Assembly: GCA_013112685.1 (NCBI GenBank)
Contig: JABFGC010000002.1
Coordinates: 390,223-454,222, forward strand
Length of the DNA stretch: 64,000 bases
Direction: 5' to 3'
DNA from: Chloroflexota bacterium
GTDB taxonomy: Bacteria > Chloroflexota > Anaerolineae > Anaerolineales > Villigracilaceae
The position numbers and the translations under genes were made by a program. Position 1 is the first letter of the stretch. Each line of letters starts with the position of its first letter. The notes beneath the pieces were generated by a model, which had not been told where the DNA came from, did no database searches, and worked only from the letters and a program-made list of their open reading frames with translations. Below are positions 34,219-47,449 of this stretch, in pieces.

Positions 34219-36510
34219 TCACGGCACGTAATACTCGATGATCAACTGCGGACGACTCGCCGCACCTGCGTTGCCGCTATAAATCTTCAGGAAATCCGCG
34301 CCAAAATCGTTGTTGTCATCCCTGCGAAAGCGCAGGCGGACTTGAGTGGCGCCGGTTGGGTTGATGTATTGAAACTGCTCCGGGCTGAACGTCAGGATAT
34401 ACCAGCCGTTCACTTTTAATTTGGAAAGAGAAAAGAGCGCGCTTTGGGTCGCGCCTGCCTTGAAATCGTTGAATTGCAGGGAGGCGTTATTACTAAACGC
34501 TCCCTTGCGGAGGTCAACCAGCAGTTGCCCGTGTGTACTGAAAGGCAGGGTTCCTGTTTTGCCCGCGTATTTGAACTTGAACGTGACCGAGGCAATGGAG
34601 GCATTAACGGGCAGGGTGGTGTCAAAAGACAAAACGGCGCGGTACTGTTTGTTAGCAGAATCATCTCCAACGTTCAAAATGGACGCGCTGCTGTTCATCG
34701 CGCCGCCCCTGCCGCTGGTTTCGGAAGATTCGAGTACCCATCCGTCTTGCGCGGCAATGCTGATCATGTTTTTGCGATAAGGCACGGTCCCTGTGTATGC
34801 CGGAACGACGATCAGGGTTATGGAGTTTGCCGGGAAGTTGTAAGTAAATCCGCTTGGGGTCGTGGCAAGATCGGGCTGTGGAACAATGGCGTTCAGGTTC
34901 GATGCGCTGTACTGAAATACCCGGGCAAGACCGTCCGGGGTGAAGTTTTCCAGGGCGGCGTTGCCGGTGATCGTCTCGTTTGTCTTATTGATTATTATGA
35001 CAGTCATTGCGCCGTCCCCGTTTCGTTCGGCGGCAAATACGGAAAGGCGGGATGGGTCGCCGCTGACCGCGCTGAGGCTTGTTTCGCCAAACTTGCCTCC
35101 GTTTCCATCGTAGTTTCGATACATCCGAAAAGCATAAGCGCCGGGCAGGGTTTCGAAATTGATATACCCCAGCGGGTCATAATACGGGTTGGGGTAATTC
35201 CATAAGGTTGCTAGGTCGAGACCCTCGCGTCCAAAGATGCCCAAAACTTCAGCCTGCGCAAGCGCGCCGTTGATATGCTCCAGACCGCCGAAGTTATATT
35301 CGGTGATCGCAAGTTTTGTGCCGGGATAGTAGGTGTTCACCCACTCGCGCATGCGCGGGATGAGGCGGACGTAACGCTGTTCCGGCAGTTGATCGTCACC
35401 GCCAATCCAGCTTTCGTCCCGGTATGCCGGGTCCCAAAGGGAACGCGTGGAGCGCAGCCTCAGCGATTGCAGATCACTGTCTCCGGCAGTCCGAAGCGCC
35501 ACGCCGCTTTCGGGGTAGTAATGAAGGTCAAGGTAGTCGAGGAGCCGGATGGAGTTCGCCTGCTCATATTCATGCATCTGGTCGAGATACCATTCCACCT
35601 GATACATATTGCCGTGTGTGGCATAGTCGGGAAAATAGGTGTATCCGTTTTCCGCCGCGGCAACCATATCCCGGCGGGAATACCAATATCCGCTCCAGCC
35701 GAAGGCGACGTAACCCAGCAGTTTTGCGTTTGGGTCGGCGGCTTTGACCGCTTCACCGTAGTCTATAGTCTTTGCAAGAAGTTCATCGTAAGATTGATGG
35801 GTTGGGTGGACGTCCCGGTGGGTATCGCTCCAAAGTTCAGGTTCGTTGTCCAACGCATAAAACTGGACCCCGCCGCTGTTTGCGGCTCCATACGTGTTTA
35901 CCAGGTCGGTCGCCCACGCCTGCATAAACGACGGTCCGGCTGAAACGCTCGTGTCGAGCGGATCGTTGCCTGTGATATAGCCATCTCCGTTGATGCCGTT
36001 GCCGCAGTCAATGCGCCAGGGATCGTCCACGCTGGTTTGAGCGCCATATTTACTGACCGAGAACCCGCAACTGGTATCGTCCTTGGCGACGTATCCGAGC
36101 ATTGGAATGGTGATGAGGGAGGCGGTCTGGGTGCGGATATTTTGCCCGACCCAGTCGTTGTAATCTTCGGACTGGCTCCAATCGTATGCGTTCGAGTGTG
36201 AAGTGTTTTCGAAGTACCAGTCATTTGCCGTGTTCAGGTTGTTGTTCTGCCAGTTGTAACGGGATGTGGCGTTGCCGCCCCAGCGTCGGATGGGAAGGTC
36301 AATTTCCCCGGCAAATGCTTCTTTTGCGAAGTTCAACCCGTAGATAGAAGGGCTTATCGGCTTGCGGTTTTCAGCGGCATTGATGGTTATGTTGACCGAA
36401 TTCAACCTCGCCGCCGACGCAACCGGGATGGGTTGAAATGCGGCTGTGAAAAGCAGGCTGATGGCGATGAACGTTCCGACCAGCGGCGTGATGCGGGTTC
36501 GACGGCTCAC
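34219..36510 (-). CDS. Secreted GH44-type endoglucanase with shared C-terminal domain
   Basis: About 763 residues. A GTG start at 36510 is preferred: AAAGGA lies upstream and it gives a clean signal peptide (TRITPLVGTFIAISLLFTAA). Residues ~40-580 match glycoside hydrolase family 44 (KPISPSIYGLNFAKEAF, LPIRRWGGNATSRYNWQNNN). The acid/base Glu lies in FYALDNEPELW and the nucleophile in LAITEYNFGGLEHINGALAQ. GH44 enzymes cut beta-1,4-glucans such as xyloglucan or carboxymethyl cellulose. The remaining ~170 residues are the island's common module (NKQYRAVLSFDTTLPVNASI ... SRPQLIIEYYVP). The protein should act outside the cell on plant or biofilm polysaccharide. Confidence 0.87.
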   Translation of the reverse strand: MSRRTRITPLVGTFIAISLLFTAAFQPIPVASAARLNSVNITINAAENRKPISPSIYGLNFAKEAFAGEIDLPIRRWGGNATSRYNWQNNNLNTANDWYFENTSHSNAYDWSQSEDYNDWVGQNIRTQTASLITIPMLGYVAKDDTSCGFSVSKYGAQTSVDDPWRIDCGNGINGDGYITGNDPLDTSVSAGPSFMQAWATDLVNTYGAANSGGVQFYALDNEPELWSDTHRDVHPTHQSYDELLAKTIDYGEAVKAADPNAKLLGYVAFGWSGYWYSRRDMVAAAENGYTYFPDYATHGNMYQVEWYLDQMHEYEQANSIRLLDYLDLHYYPESGVALRTAGDSDLQSLRLRSTRSLWDPAYRDESWIGGDDQLPEQRYVRLIPRMREWVNTYYPGTKLAITEYNFGGLEHINGALAQAEVLGIFGREGLDLATLWNYPNPYYDPLGYINFETLPGAYAFRMYRNYDGNGGKFGETSLSAVSGDPSRLSVFAAERNGDGAMTVIIINKTNETITGNAALENFTPDGLARVFQYSASNLNAIVPQPDLATTPSGFTYNFPANSITLIVVPAYTGTVPYRKNMISIAAQDGWVLESSETSGRGGAMNSSASILNVGDDSANKQYRAVLSFDTTLPVNASIASVTFKFKYAGKTGTLPFSTHGQLLVDLRKGAFSNNASLQFNDFKAGATQSALFSLSKLKVNGWYILTFSPEQFQYINPTGATQVRLRFRRDDNNDFGADFLKIYSGNAGAASRPQLIIEYYVP

Positions 36511-36529
36511 ATTGATGTTCCTTTGTCCC

Positions 36530-38381
36530 CTATGGGATGAAATAATGAATGACCAGCTTTGGGCGCCTGGGCGCGCCCGCATTGCCGCTGAAGAACTTGA
36601 TGAAATCCGCAAGGTTGTTTTCATTATCGTCCGTCACGAAGTAGATGCGGAATTGCGTCGTGCCCGTGCGGTTGATGTAGATCCTTCCAGTGTTGTTTAG
36701 GTTGGCGCTGTACCAGGATCCCACCGGGACGGCGTCAAACGAGGCGACATTTTTCCGCCCAGCCGCGGATTTGAAGTCGTTAAGCGTCAGAGCGGGGGTG
36801 CCAAAATCAGGTTTACGCATATCAACACGAAGCGCTCCGAGGACGGAAAAGGGGTCCATGCCGTTGACGCTTTTCTTCCTGAGTTTGAGGACAGCGGAAC
36901 TGATGATTGCATTATCCGGCAGGGCGGAGGTATCGAAGTGCAGGATGGCGCGGTACTGCTTGTCGCCGGCGGCATCGCCGAGGTTCAGGGTGGCGGCGGT
37001 GGAGTTCAACGTTCCGCCCGCGCCGCTGGTTTCGGAGGATTCAAGAATCCAACCGTCGAGCGTTCCATCGGATGTGAAGGTGACGACCGATGATTCAACC
37101 CGCGTGTAAACCTCGCCATTGGTGAAACCCGAGGAAAGCGTTTCGACGCCATCGCTGATTGTGCCATCGTTGAGCACGTTGAGTTGGATGGTCCCATACC
37201 CGCCGCTGATTGAAACGGTAACAAGGTACGCAACGCCGGAACCGGTTACATTGTCAACGACTGCGCCCGTAATATCCCCGCCGGTGGCGGCGGCAAAATC
37301 GAATGCGTCCACACCGGTGACGGGCTCGGAGAAGTACACGTCGAATCGGAATGCGGTCGTTTGCGGTGGGATTCGGGTCCGCGCGCCTGACGGAATACAC
37401 GTGGGGGATATCCGAGTGATTGGTCTCGGCGGAATTCGGATCCACCATCAAGCCGGATGTATCCACCGCTTCAAAATCGGAACCGCGTAACACGTCCAGT
37501 TCGTGCAGTTGAATGTTATTCCACGAGGGGCTGGGCGAGCCGGAGACATACCAGTCGGAACCGTTGTCTGCCAGAACGATACCGTAGGTCTTAAAGGCTT
37601 GGAGGAGCACTTGTGCCTGGGGCGAAAAACCGCTGATGTCGTAATCAGCCTTCAGGCGAAACCGCGCGCCAAAAGGCACCGGGTCTGTGCATGAGCCATG
37701 CTGTGCCTTGTGCCGTGCGGGCCAAATGTAAAAATTGGGCGTGCAACTTGCCGTAAAGCGCAAGGCGTGGGTAATGACGCCGGTGGCAGCCTCTTCGTAT
37801 CTCGCAAGACCCGGCAGAATGGGTAAGCCTGCCGCATCTGCCGAGGTCCAGGTATCCGGGCGCAGGGTGTGCAGATCCAGGTCCCAGATCGCTCCCGATC
37901 CGCCGCTCCAACTGGTCCCGTCGAAAGAGGCGTCGTAGATTTCATATAATTTGCACTCATCCGTTTCCACAACAAGGAGATGATGATCGCTGCTATGTTC
38001 GATTTTGGGGTTGGGAGGCAGCGGATAAAGTCCCGGATCCGACTCGTCCGGGTAGTAGAAATCGAACTCATACTCGTTGACAACAGATGCGGAAACGACA
38101 TTGTATGGAATGCCGATTGGACCGCCGTTCCAGGTTCCCGAGCCGAAGTCCATATGAAAACCGTCGTTTGCCCCGATGGAGTTGACCCATGCAGAAGACT
38201 TCGGATGTACCGGAAGGTGAGTGATCGGCACATTCCAAAAATTGGTATCGGGGAACATCTGACATCCGCCAATGCTGGGACCGGCTTGCGCCGGTATGGG
38301 TGCAGCCTGGAACCCGCTAACGAAGAGCAGATTGAGGATGACCGCGGCGAGTACGGTTGTGGGAAGGAATCTTTTCTTCAT
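36530..38381 (-). CDS. Secreted protein of unknown function, Ig-like repeat and shared C-terminal domain, one frame change
   Basis: About 617 residues read across one frame change near 37345. A signal peptide (MKKRFLPTTVLAAVILNLLF) precedes a ~310-residue domain I do not recognise (CQMFPDTNFWNVPITHLPVH, HHLLVVETDECKLYEIYDAS, ATGVITHALRFTA). It contains several Cys and His, and a predominantly beta, possibly enzymatic, fold is likely. Next comes one copy of the Ig-like module (VYFSEPVTGVDAFDF). The common C-terminal module (DKQYRAILHFDTSALPDNAI ... RRPKLVIHYFIP) ends it. The two halves fit end to end if one base is added, and the second half lacks a start of its own. It ends 20 bp before the GH44 start. 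Confidence 0.75.
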
Positions 38382-38471
38382 GACCTGATTGTATCCCCAG
38401 GCGCCGACGGTTTGTAAAGCCGTTGTAGTACTTTGGTATGAGATGCCCTTACAGTTTTGTTGATGACGTCA

Positions 38472-38509
38472 AACCAGCCCCCGCATCCTTCTGGACGAGA
38501 AGGCTGGTT
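38472..38509 (-). terminator. Hairpin after the BNR-repeat gene
   Basis: The stem AACCAGCC/GGCTGGTT with a long loop is a diverged duplicate of the hairpin at 34140. The T-run is weak. Confidence 0.4.
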
Positions 38510-38552
38510 CTGTTATTCTGACAAATTCATCCCGCTGAAGCGATTCCGAATC

Positions 38553-40553
38553 TCACGGCACGTAATACTCGATGACCAGCTGCGGACGACTCGCCGCGCC
38601 CGCGTTCCCACTGAAGAACTTCATGAAGTCCGCGCCGTTGTCATCGTTGTCATCAAGCACAAAGTAGATGCGGAACTGCGTCGTGCCGGTGCGGTTGATG
38701 TACACCCTTCCCACGTTGTTCAAGCTGGCGCTATACCACCGACCACTTGGCGCAGCCCCAAACGAGGCGACGTTGTTCCTCCCAGCCCTGGACTTGAAAT
38801 CACTGAGCGCCAACGCTGGTGTGCCAAAGGCGGGTTTGCGCATGTCCACCCTCAGCGCGCCGAGGATGTTGAATGGGTTGGTGCCGGAAAGCCCCTGCTT
38901 CTTGATCTTGAGCACCGCGGAGGTGATGACGGCATTATCGGGCAAAGCAGAGGTATCGAAGTGCAGGATGGCGCGGTATTGCATATCACCAGCGGCATCG
39001 CCGAGGTTGAAGGTCGTGGCGGCAGAGTCCATCGTCCCGCCTACGCCGCTGGTTTCAGAGGTCTCCAAAATCCAGCCGTCGTTTACGCCAATGGATTTCA
39101 GGGTAGTGGTGGTCGTTTTTATGACCGTGTATTCTTCACCGCTCGTGTAAGGTAACCCAGCAAGCGGATTACCAGCTAAGTCGGTGATGGTGGCGGTATC
39201 CGGCACATCGAGGCGGATGGTGCCGTTGCCCGAGCCGGTGTTGACTGAAACGGTATAGGAAGCGCCGGAACCACCCACGCTAGTGATGGACGCACCGGTG
39301 ACGCCGATGGTAAAGAGAGAGAAGTCGGAGACATCCACACCTACGACAGGTTCAGAGAAGGTGACTGTGAAGTCCACGCTTGATGAGGAAGTTGGAGTGA
39401 CAGAAGCGCGGGTGATTGAAGAAACGCTTGTTAAATGTATATAAAATCGACCACTACAAGCTATCACCATTATATTTGTATTTTTTGCACTGGATGTGCA
39501 TTGTGGTCCATAAATCCCTGTATCTAAAAACAGTAACCCACTTGAATTTCGTTCCCATGAAGCGCCATCATTGTTTGATTTGTACATACCACCATATTTT
39601 AAACCTACCCAAATCGTGCTTGTTTGGTAATCAAAAAAGGCACTTTGCACTTCAGGGGAACTAATTATACTGGGCAGATTAGATGTTACATTTTGCCAGG
39701 TTGTTCCACCATCGTCTGTTCTTACCACCCTTGTTGAAAAACTATTAGTTTGACCAAATGCATACATTTGATCTGGGTTTTCTTTGTTTATGATAATATG
39801 TTCACGTCCGGGACTCAGTATTTGTGACCAAGATACTCCCGAGTCTTCGCTTTTGTAAATTCCTTCTGTAGTAGGGGATGTTGAAAAATATCTTGCTGCA
39901 AATAGTATATTTGATTGATTTGGACGAACTTCAATATCGCTAAAAACTGAGTCGGATATATGGACCCAGGTCTTTCCTTCGTCTGTACTTTTGTAAATTC
40001 CTGTGTCTATTGAAGTAGGCATCCCACCACTGTCATATCCCGTTGCATATATAATACTGGGGTCATTGGGATCTATTTCAATGTCTTTAACAATAAGATA
40101 AGGCAGTACGCTTTCCCAAGTGTCTCCGCTGTCCTCGGAGCGATAGACTCCACCTTGGTAATATGTTCTATCAAACCCGGCTAGAATTATGTTTGATTTT
40201 GTTGGGTGAACAGTTAAAACTTTAATGTTCTCTTTATCATCTACTTTGCCAAGATACTCCCATGATGCACCTTTATCACTGCTTCGATAAACACCATGGG
40301 GTATGTCAGTTTCGTCAAGAAGCCAGCTATCTGTGTTGCCAACATATATCACATTTGGGCCACTTTCCCCAACTGCTACAACCTCGATATAAGGTATAAA
40401 GTAAGGATATCCATTGCTATAAACGATTTCATATGGTGGTTGACGCATAAACCAGAATTGTTCTTCTGGTGCATTCGCTTTTGCTGCCATTGTTTTAATT
40501 ACAATGGTTAGTAAAAAAACTATTATCAATGCAGATCGTTTTCTTTTATTCAT
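38553..40553 (-). CDS. Secreted BNR/sortilin-like repeat protein with Ig-like repeat and shared C-terminal domain
   Basis: About 666 residues starting MNKRKRSALIIVFLLTI behind GGAGG. Residues ~30-370 contain Asp-box repeats (VYRSSDKGASWEYLG, YRSEDSGDTWESVLP, IYKSTDEGKTWVHI, YKSEDSGVSWSQIL), as in sialidase- and Vps10-like propellers. One Ig-like module follows (SSSVDFTVTFSEPVVGVDVS). The common C-terminal module (DMQYRAILHFDTSALPDNAV ... SRPQLVIEYYVP) ends it. The N-terminal half is visibly richer in A+T than the C-terminal half, with the change near 39430, as if a foreign propeller had been joined to the resident tail. It is the first gene of the island and lies directly beside a small mobile element. 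Confidence 0.82.
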   Translation of the reverse strand: MNKRKRSALIIVFLLTIVIKTMAAKANAPEEQFWFMRQPPYEIVYSNGYPYFIPYIEVVAVGESGPNVIYVGNTDSWLLDETDIPHGVYRSSDKGASWEYLGKVDDKENIKVLTVHPTKSNIILAGFDRTYYQGGVYRSEDSGDTWESVLPYLIVKDIEIDPNDPSIIYATGYDSGGMPTSIDTGIYKSTDEGKTWVHISDSVFSDIEVRPNQSNILFAARYFSTSPTTEGIYKSEDSGVSWSQILSPGREHIIINKENPDQMYAFGQTNSFSTRVVRTDDGGTTWQNVTSNLPSIISSPEVQSAFFDYQTSTIWVGLKYGGMYKSNNDGASWERNSSGLLFLDTGIYGPQCTSSAKNTNIMVIACSGRFYIHLTSVSSITRASVTPTSSSSVDFTVTFSEPVVGVDVSDFSLFTIGVTGASITSVGGSGASYTVSVNTGSGNGTIRLDVPDTATITDLAGNPLAGLPYTSGEEYTVIKTTTTTLKSIGVNDGWILETSETSGVGGTMDSAATTFNLGDAAGDMQYRAILHFDTSALPDNAVITSAVLKIKKQGLSGTNPFNILGALRVDMRKPAFGTPALALSDFKSRAGRNNVASFGAAPSGRWYSASLNNVGRVYINRTGTTQFRIYFVLDDNDDNGADFMKFFSGNAGAASRPQLVIEYYVP

Positions 40554-40589
40554 ACCATCCTCCTTGTGGTTGAATTGTAACATATAGAT

Positions 40590-40804
40590 AACCTTTGGTG
40601 CTAGTCTAAAGTGGTTGAATTTTTGGTATATCTATCACTCGATACCAAAAATGAGCCTTATTCTTGCGATCTCTTCCCACTTTGCAATTGATCCTACTTT
40701 GACACAGAAACGAATTTTCTCAAAGTGGGACATCAAAGGCGCATTTGCCCCGGCTTTGGAAGCTAAGTGGGAGAAAAACCTCGTAAAAACTAGCACCAAA
40801 GGTT
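40590..40804. mobile_element. MITE-like element with terminal inverted repeats and target duplication
   Basis: The 215-bp segment begins AACCTTTGGTGCTAGT and ends with its exact reverse complement ACTAGCACCAAAGGTT. AGAT stands on both sides (40586-40589 and 40805-40808), a 4-bp target duplication. An inner inverted pair CCCACTTTG/CAAAGTGGG is also present. It encodes no transposase, so mobilisation would need one from elsewhere. Confidence 0.8.
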
Positions 40805-40808
40805 AGAT

Positions 40809-41256
40809 AATCTAATTTGCAAGAAGTAAATGGGGTTCTCTAGGACTTGCCGTGATTCATCCATATTTGGGCGCGAAAAACGCACTTTTTGCGAAAAGTG
40901 CCCCAGATCTGGCGGGGTACCACGGCAACTCACAGAGAGCCGTAAATGGTAAATCACTCAGGTCATTATTGCCAAGTTTTTGATTGTGCTTCTTTATTCC
41001 CTTTCGGGTCTGATACCCCGCCGCTTGCGGCGGAAGAAGGGGTTCGGGGCTTGCCCCGAGGTTGATACCTTTCATTGAACTTTTCCAAATTATTATGACA
41101 ATGGAGTACTGCAAGATTCATCTTGCGAGGGCAGCCGCAACGCCAAATCAAGCGGCAACATGAATGTTGCGGTACTGAAACTCTGCGCATTGGATTGTCT
41201 GATTAATTTGGTAATTTGCAATAAAGAAGATTAAGGCGGAAGGTGTCACCTGAATT
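40809..41256. other. Gene-free AT-rich spacer
   Basis: About 450 bp without a convincing gene. It contains small palindromes, for example CCGCCGCTTGCGGCGG near 41020 and CGGGGCTTGCCCCG near 41045. It continues the AT-rich stretch that begins inside the BNR gene. Confidence 0.5.
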
Positions 41257-41280
41257 TACTAGAAAATTATCATAAATATT
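41257..41280. promoter_or_regulatory. Putative SufR operator at the suf promoter
   Basis: The element runs TACTAGAAAATTATC then ATAAATATT, and 22 of 24 positions match the element upstream of the SufR-like gene. Its last two bases overlap the -35 box, where a bound repressor would block RNA polymerase. Confidence 0.65.
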
Positions 41281-41307
41281 GACAATTCCCCTCCCGCCTG
41301 CTATAAT
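41279..41307 (+). promoter_or_regulatory. Consensus promoter of the suf operon
   Basis: TTGACA (41279-41284), exactly 17 bp, then TATAAT (41302-41307), a perfect sigma-70 match. The expected start is near 41314. Confidence 0.85.
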
Positions 41308-41326
41308 GCCGCCGACTAAAAACTGG

Positions 41327-41385
41327 TAGGGGCGACCGGCTCTGAGGCGGTGTGTTTCTTGAGAACCACGAAGGGTCGCCCTTAC
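41327..41385 (+). promoter_or_regulatory. Hairpin in the sufC leader
   Basis: GTAGGGGCGACC (41327-41338 region) pairs with GGGTCGCCCTTAC (41373-41385) around a ~35-nt loop, just before the ribosome site AGGAG. It may be a dispersed repeat or a leader control element. Confidence 0.45.
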
Positions 41386-41404
41386 ATTTCAGGAGCAAAA
41401 ACGA

Positions 41405-42178
41405 ATGTCACAGCTTGAGATCAAGGATCTGCATGTCAGCATCGAGGATAAGGAAATCCTCAAAGGTCTGTCCCTGACCGTTAAACAGGGCGAAATTCAC
41501 GCCATCATGGGACCGAACGGGACGGGCAAGTCCACGTTGGCGTACACCCTCATGGGTCACCCGAATTACACTGTCACCAGCGGGGAGGTGTTGCTGGACG
41601 GCGAAAACGTCCTTGAAATGGAACCGGACGAACGTTCCCGGCATGGACTGTTCCTCGCATTCCAGTATCCGGTCGCCATCCCCGGTGTGACCGTGGCGAA
41701 CTTTCTGCGCTCGGCGATCAACGCCCGCCGCCGCGCTGAAAACCCCGAAGACAAGGGCATGCCCATCCCCGAATTCCGCAAGATGTTGAAGGAAAAGATG
41801 GATATGCTCAGGATGGATCACAACTTTGCGGGGCGCTACCTCAACGACGGGTTCTCCGGCGGGGAGAAGAAGCGCGCCGAAATCCTGCAGATGGCAACCC
41901 TCAAGCCAAGATTCGCCATCCTGGATGAGACAGATTCCGGTCTGGATATTGATGCGCTGCGCGTCGTCTCTGAAGGCGTGAACGCGCTTGCCGGTACGGA
42001 ACTGGGCGTGCTGGTCATCACGCACTACCAGCGCCTCCTGAACTACATCAAGCCGCAGTTCGTCCACGTGATGATGGATGGGCGCATTGTTGAATCCGGC
42101 GGACCCGACCTCGCCCTGCACCTCGAAGAACACGGCTACGATTGGCTGCGCGAGAAGACCGCCGAAGAAGCGGCATGA
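41405..42178 (+). CDS. sufC: SufC, ATPase of the SUF Fe-S assembly complex
   Basis: A 257-residue ABC-type ATPase that works with SufB and SufD to build Fe-S clusters on the scaffold. Walker [10 protein letters not shown], the Q-loop region [13 protein letters not shown], the signature [14 protein letters not shown], Walker [17 protein letters not shown] and the switch His ITHYQRLL are all intact. Length and sequence are typical. It is the first gene after a perfect promoter, and an AGGAG site precedes the ATG. The 94-bp gap before sufB carries only short degenerate words. Confidence 0.96.
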   Translation: MSQLEIKDLHVSIEDKEILKGLSLTVKQGEIHAIMGPNGTGKSTLAYTLMGHPNYTVTSGEVLLDGENVLEMEPDERSRHGLFLAFQYPVAIPGVTVANFLRSAINARRRAENPEDKGMPIPEFRKMLKEKMDMLRMDHNFAGRYLNDGFSGGEKKRAEILQMATLKPRFAILDETDSGLDIDALRVVSEGVNALAGTELGVLVITHYQRLLNYIKPQFVHVMMDGRIVESGGPDLALHLEEHGYDWLREKTAEEAA

Positions 42179-42272
42179 GAGCAGATATTAGTGAATAGAT
42201 ATTTAACGATTCGAGTTTCGCGATTACTGTTGCCTGTTCACTATTTTCTATTCTCTAACAATTGGAGTTTCC

Positions 42273-45944
<3,672 letters not shown>

Positions 45945-45976
45945 CGCAAAATTAATTTTGCGATACAGGAATCGCT

Positions 45977-47315
45977 ATGCAAGAGAAACCCAAAGTAACC
46001 GTATCACGAGGACGACGCGCGGAAACCGCCGCGAAGGAATTTAACTTTTCGCAGGCGGATATCCCCTCCGCGAATGGACTCGCCTCTTTCCCGCGCCGCA
46101 CCGGGACTCTTTCTCCGTGCAGAATCTCCCCCGACACCTCGCTCGAAGCCCTGGCGGCGCACCGACCTGCGCCTCCTCCCCGCGCCGGATTTCAAACTCC
46201 CCAAGCCGGGCGCGTTCGAAGACCTGCCCGTCATCCCCGATGAATTGCTCCAGCCGCTCACCGGCGAACAGCACGGCGGACAAATCACACTCCTGCCCGG
46301 CGGCTCGAAAATGGACTTGGACGAAGCGCTCGCCAAAAAGGGCGTGGTCTTCACCGATTTTCGCACCGCGGAAAAGAATCACTCCGACCTGCTCAAGAAG
46401 TTAATCGGTCAGATCGTCAAACCGGAAGACGGCAAATTCGCCGCGCTGGCTTCGGCGCTCGCGCAAAACGGCGTTTTGCTCTACATCCCGAAGAATGTGG
46501 AAGTGGACTATCCGCTCCATTCCGTGCTGTGGGGACCGGGCGTTGACTTCGCCCACTTCTCGCACCTGGTCGTTTACGTAGAAGACGGCGCGTCGGTGAC
46601 TTACGTCCACGAGGCGGCGTCGCCGGATGAAACCGGTCACGCCATGCACGCAGGCATTGTCGAAATTTACGTGGGCAAAGGCGCGAACCTGCGCTTTGTG
46701 GAACTGCAATCGTGGGGCAGGCACGCGTGGAACTTCTCGCATGAGCGCGCCCGTGTGGACCGCGATGGCAACCTCGACTGGATCTTCGGCGCGGTCGGCT
46801 CGCGCCTGACCAAGAATTTCTCCGACCTGGATTTGATTGGCGAAGGCGCGCAGGGACGGATGTCCGGTTTCTATTTCACGGATGGAACCCAGCATCTCGA
46901 TCACGACACCCAGCAGAATCATCTCGCTCCGCATACCACGAGCGACCTGCTGTTCAAAGGCGCGTTGAAAGGCAAGAGCCGCTCCGTCTGGCAGGGTATG
47001 ATCTACGTCGCCCCCGGCGCGCAGAAGACCGACGGCTATCAGGCGAACCGCAACCTCGTCCTCGACGACCAGGCGCGCGCGGATTCGATCCCCGGGCTTG
47101 AAATCCTCGCGGACGATGTGCGCTGTACACACGGAGCAACCGTTGGTAAACTAGAGCAGGAGCCGCTCTTCTATCTTAAATCCAGAGGAATTCCGCAGAA
47201 GGAAGCCGAGCAGTTGGTGGTGGAAGGTTTCTTCGACCCCATCATGCAGCGCATCCCGTTCGAAGGCGTGCGCGAACGCTTCCAACAGGCAATTCAGGTC
47301 AAGTTATCGAAGTAG
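45977..47315 (+). CDS. sufD: SufD, SUF complex subunit, frame change near the N-terminus
   Basis: About 445 residues. The N-terminus (MQEKPKVTVSRGRRAETAAK to FSQADIPSANG) is in one frame. From about 46100 the conserved body is in another (KPWRRTDLRLLPAPDF, VLLYIPKNVEVDYPLHSVLW, YVEDGASVTYVHEAASPDE, LDHDTQQNHLAPHTTSDLLF, RGIPQKEAEQLVVEGFFDPI). One or more indels between 46066 and 46105 explain the break, and the exact residues there cannot be read. SufD partners SufB in the SufBC2D complex and helps iron entry. It follows sufB by 32 bp and has a strong hairpin directly after the stop. Confidence 0.85.
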
Positions 47316-47322
47316 GGTTATG

Positions 47323-47356
47323 AACCTGACAGGTCTGCAAGACCTGTCAGGTTTTC
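47323..47356 (+). terminator. Strong hairpin after sufD
   Basis: The perfect 13-bp stem AACCTGACAGGTC/GACCTGTCAGGTT with loop TGCAA is followed by TTCT. It would split sufCBD from the sufS half, or act as a partial terminator or dispersed repeat. Confidence 0.7.
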
Positions 47357-47449
47357 TGAGCAGGCTGTCAGCGTAGGAAGATGTCTGGGTGCGCCGGGCA
47401 ACCGTCCCGTAGGAATGAGGCGCGTCCCCAGGCAAATAGGATGTGAGTC

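Noticed and set aside
40615..40806. Small open frame inside the MITE-like element
   Set aside because: There is no ribosome site or family match, and it covers the inverted-repeat end. Non-coding is more likely.
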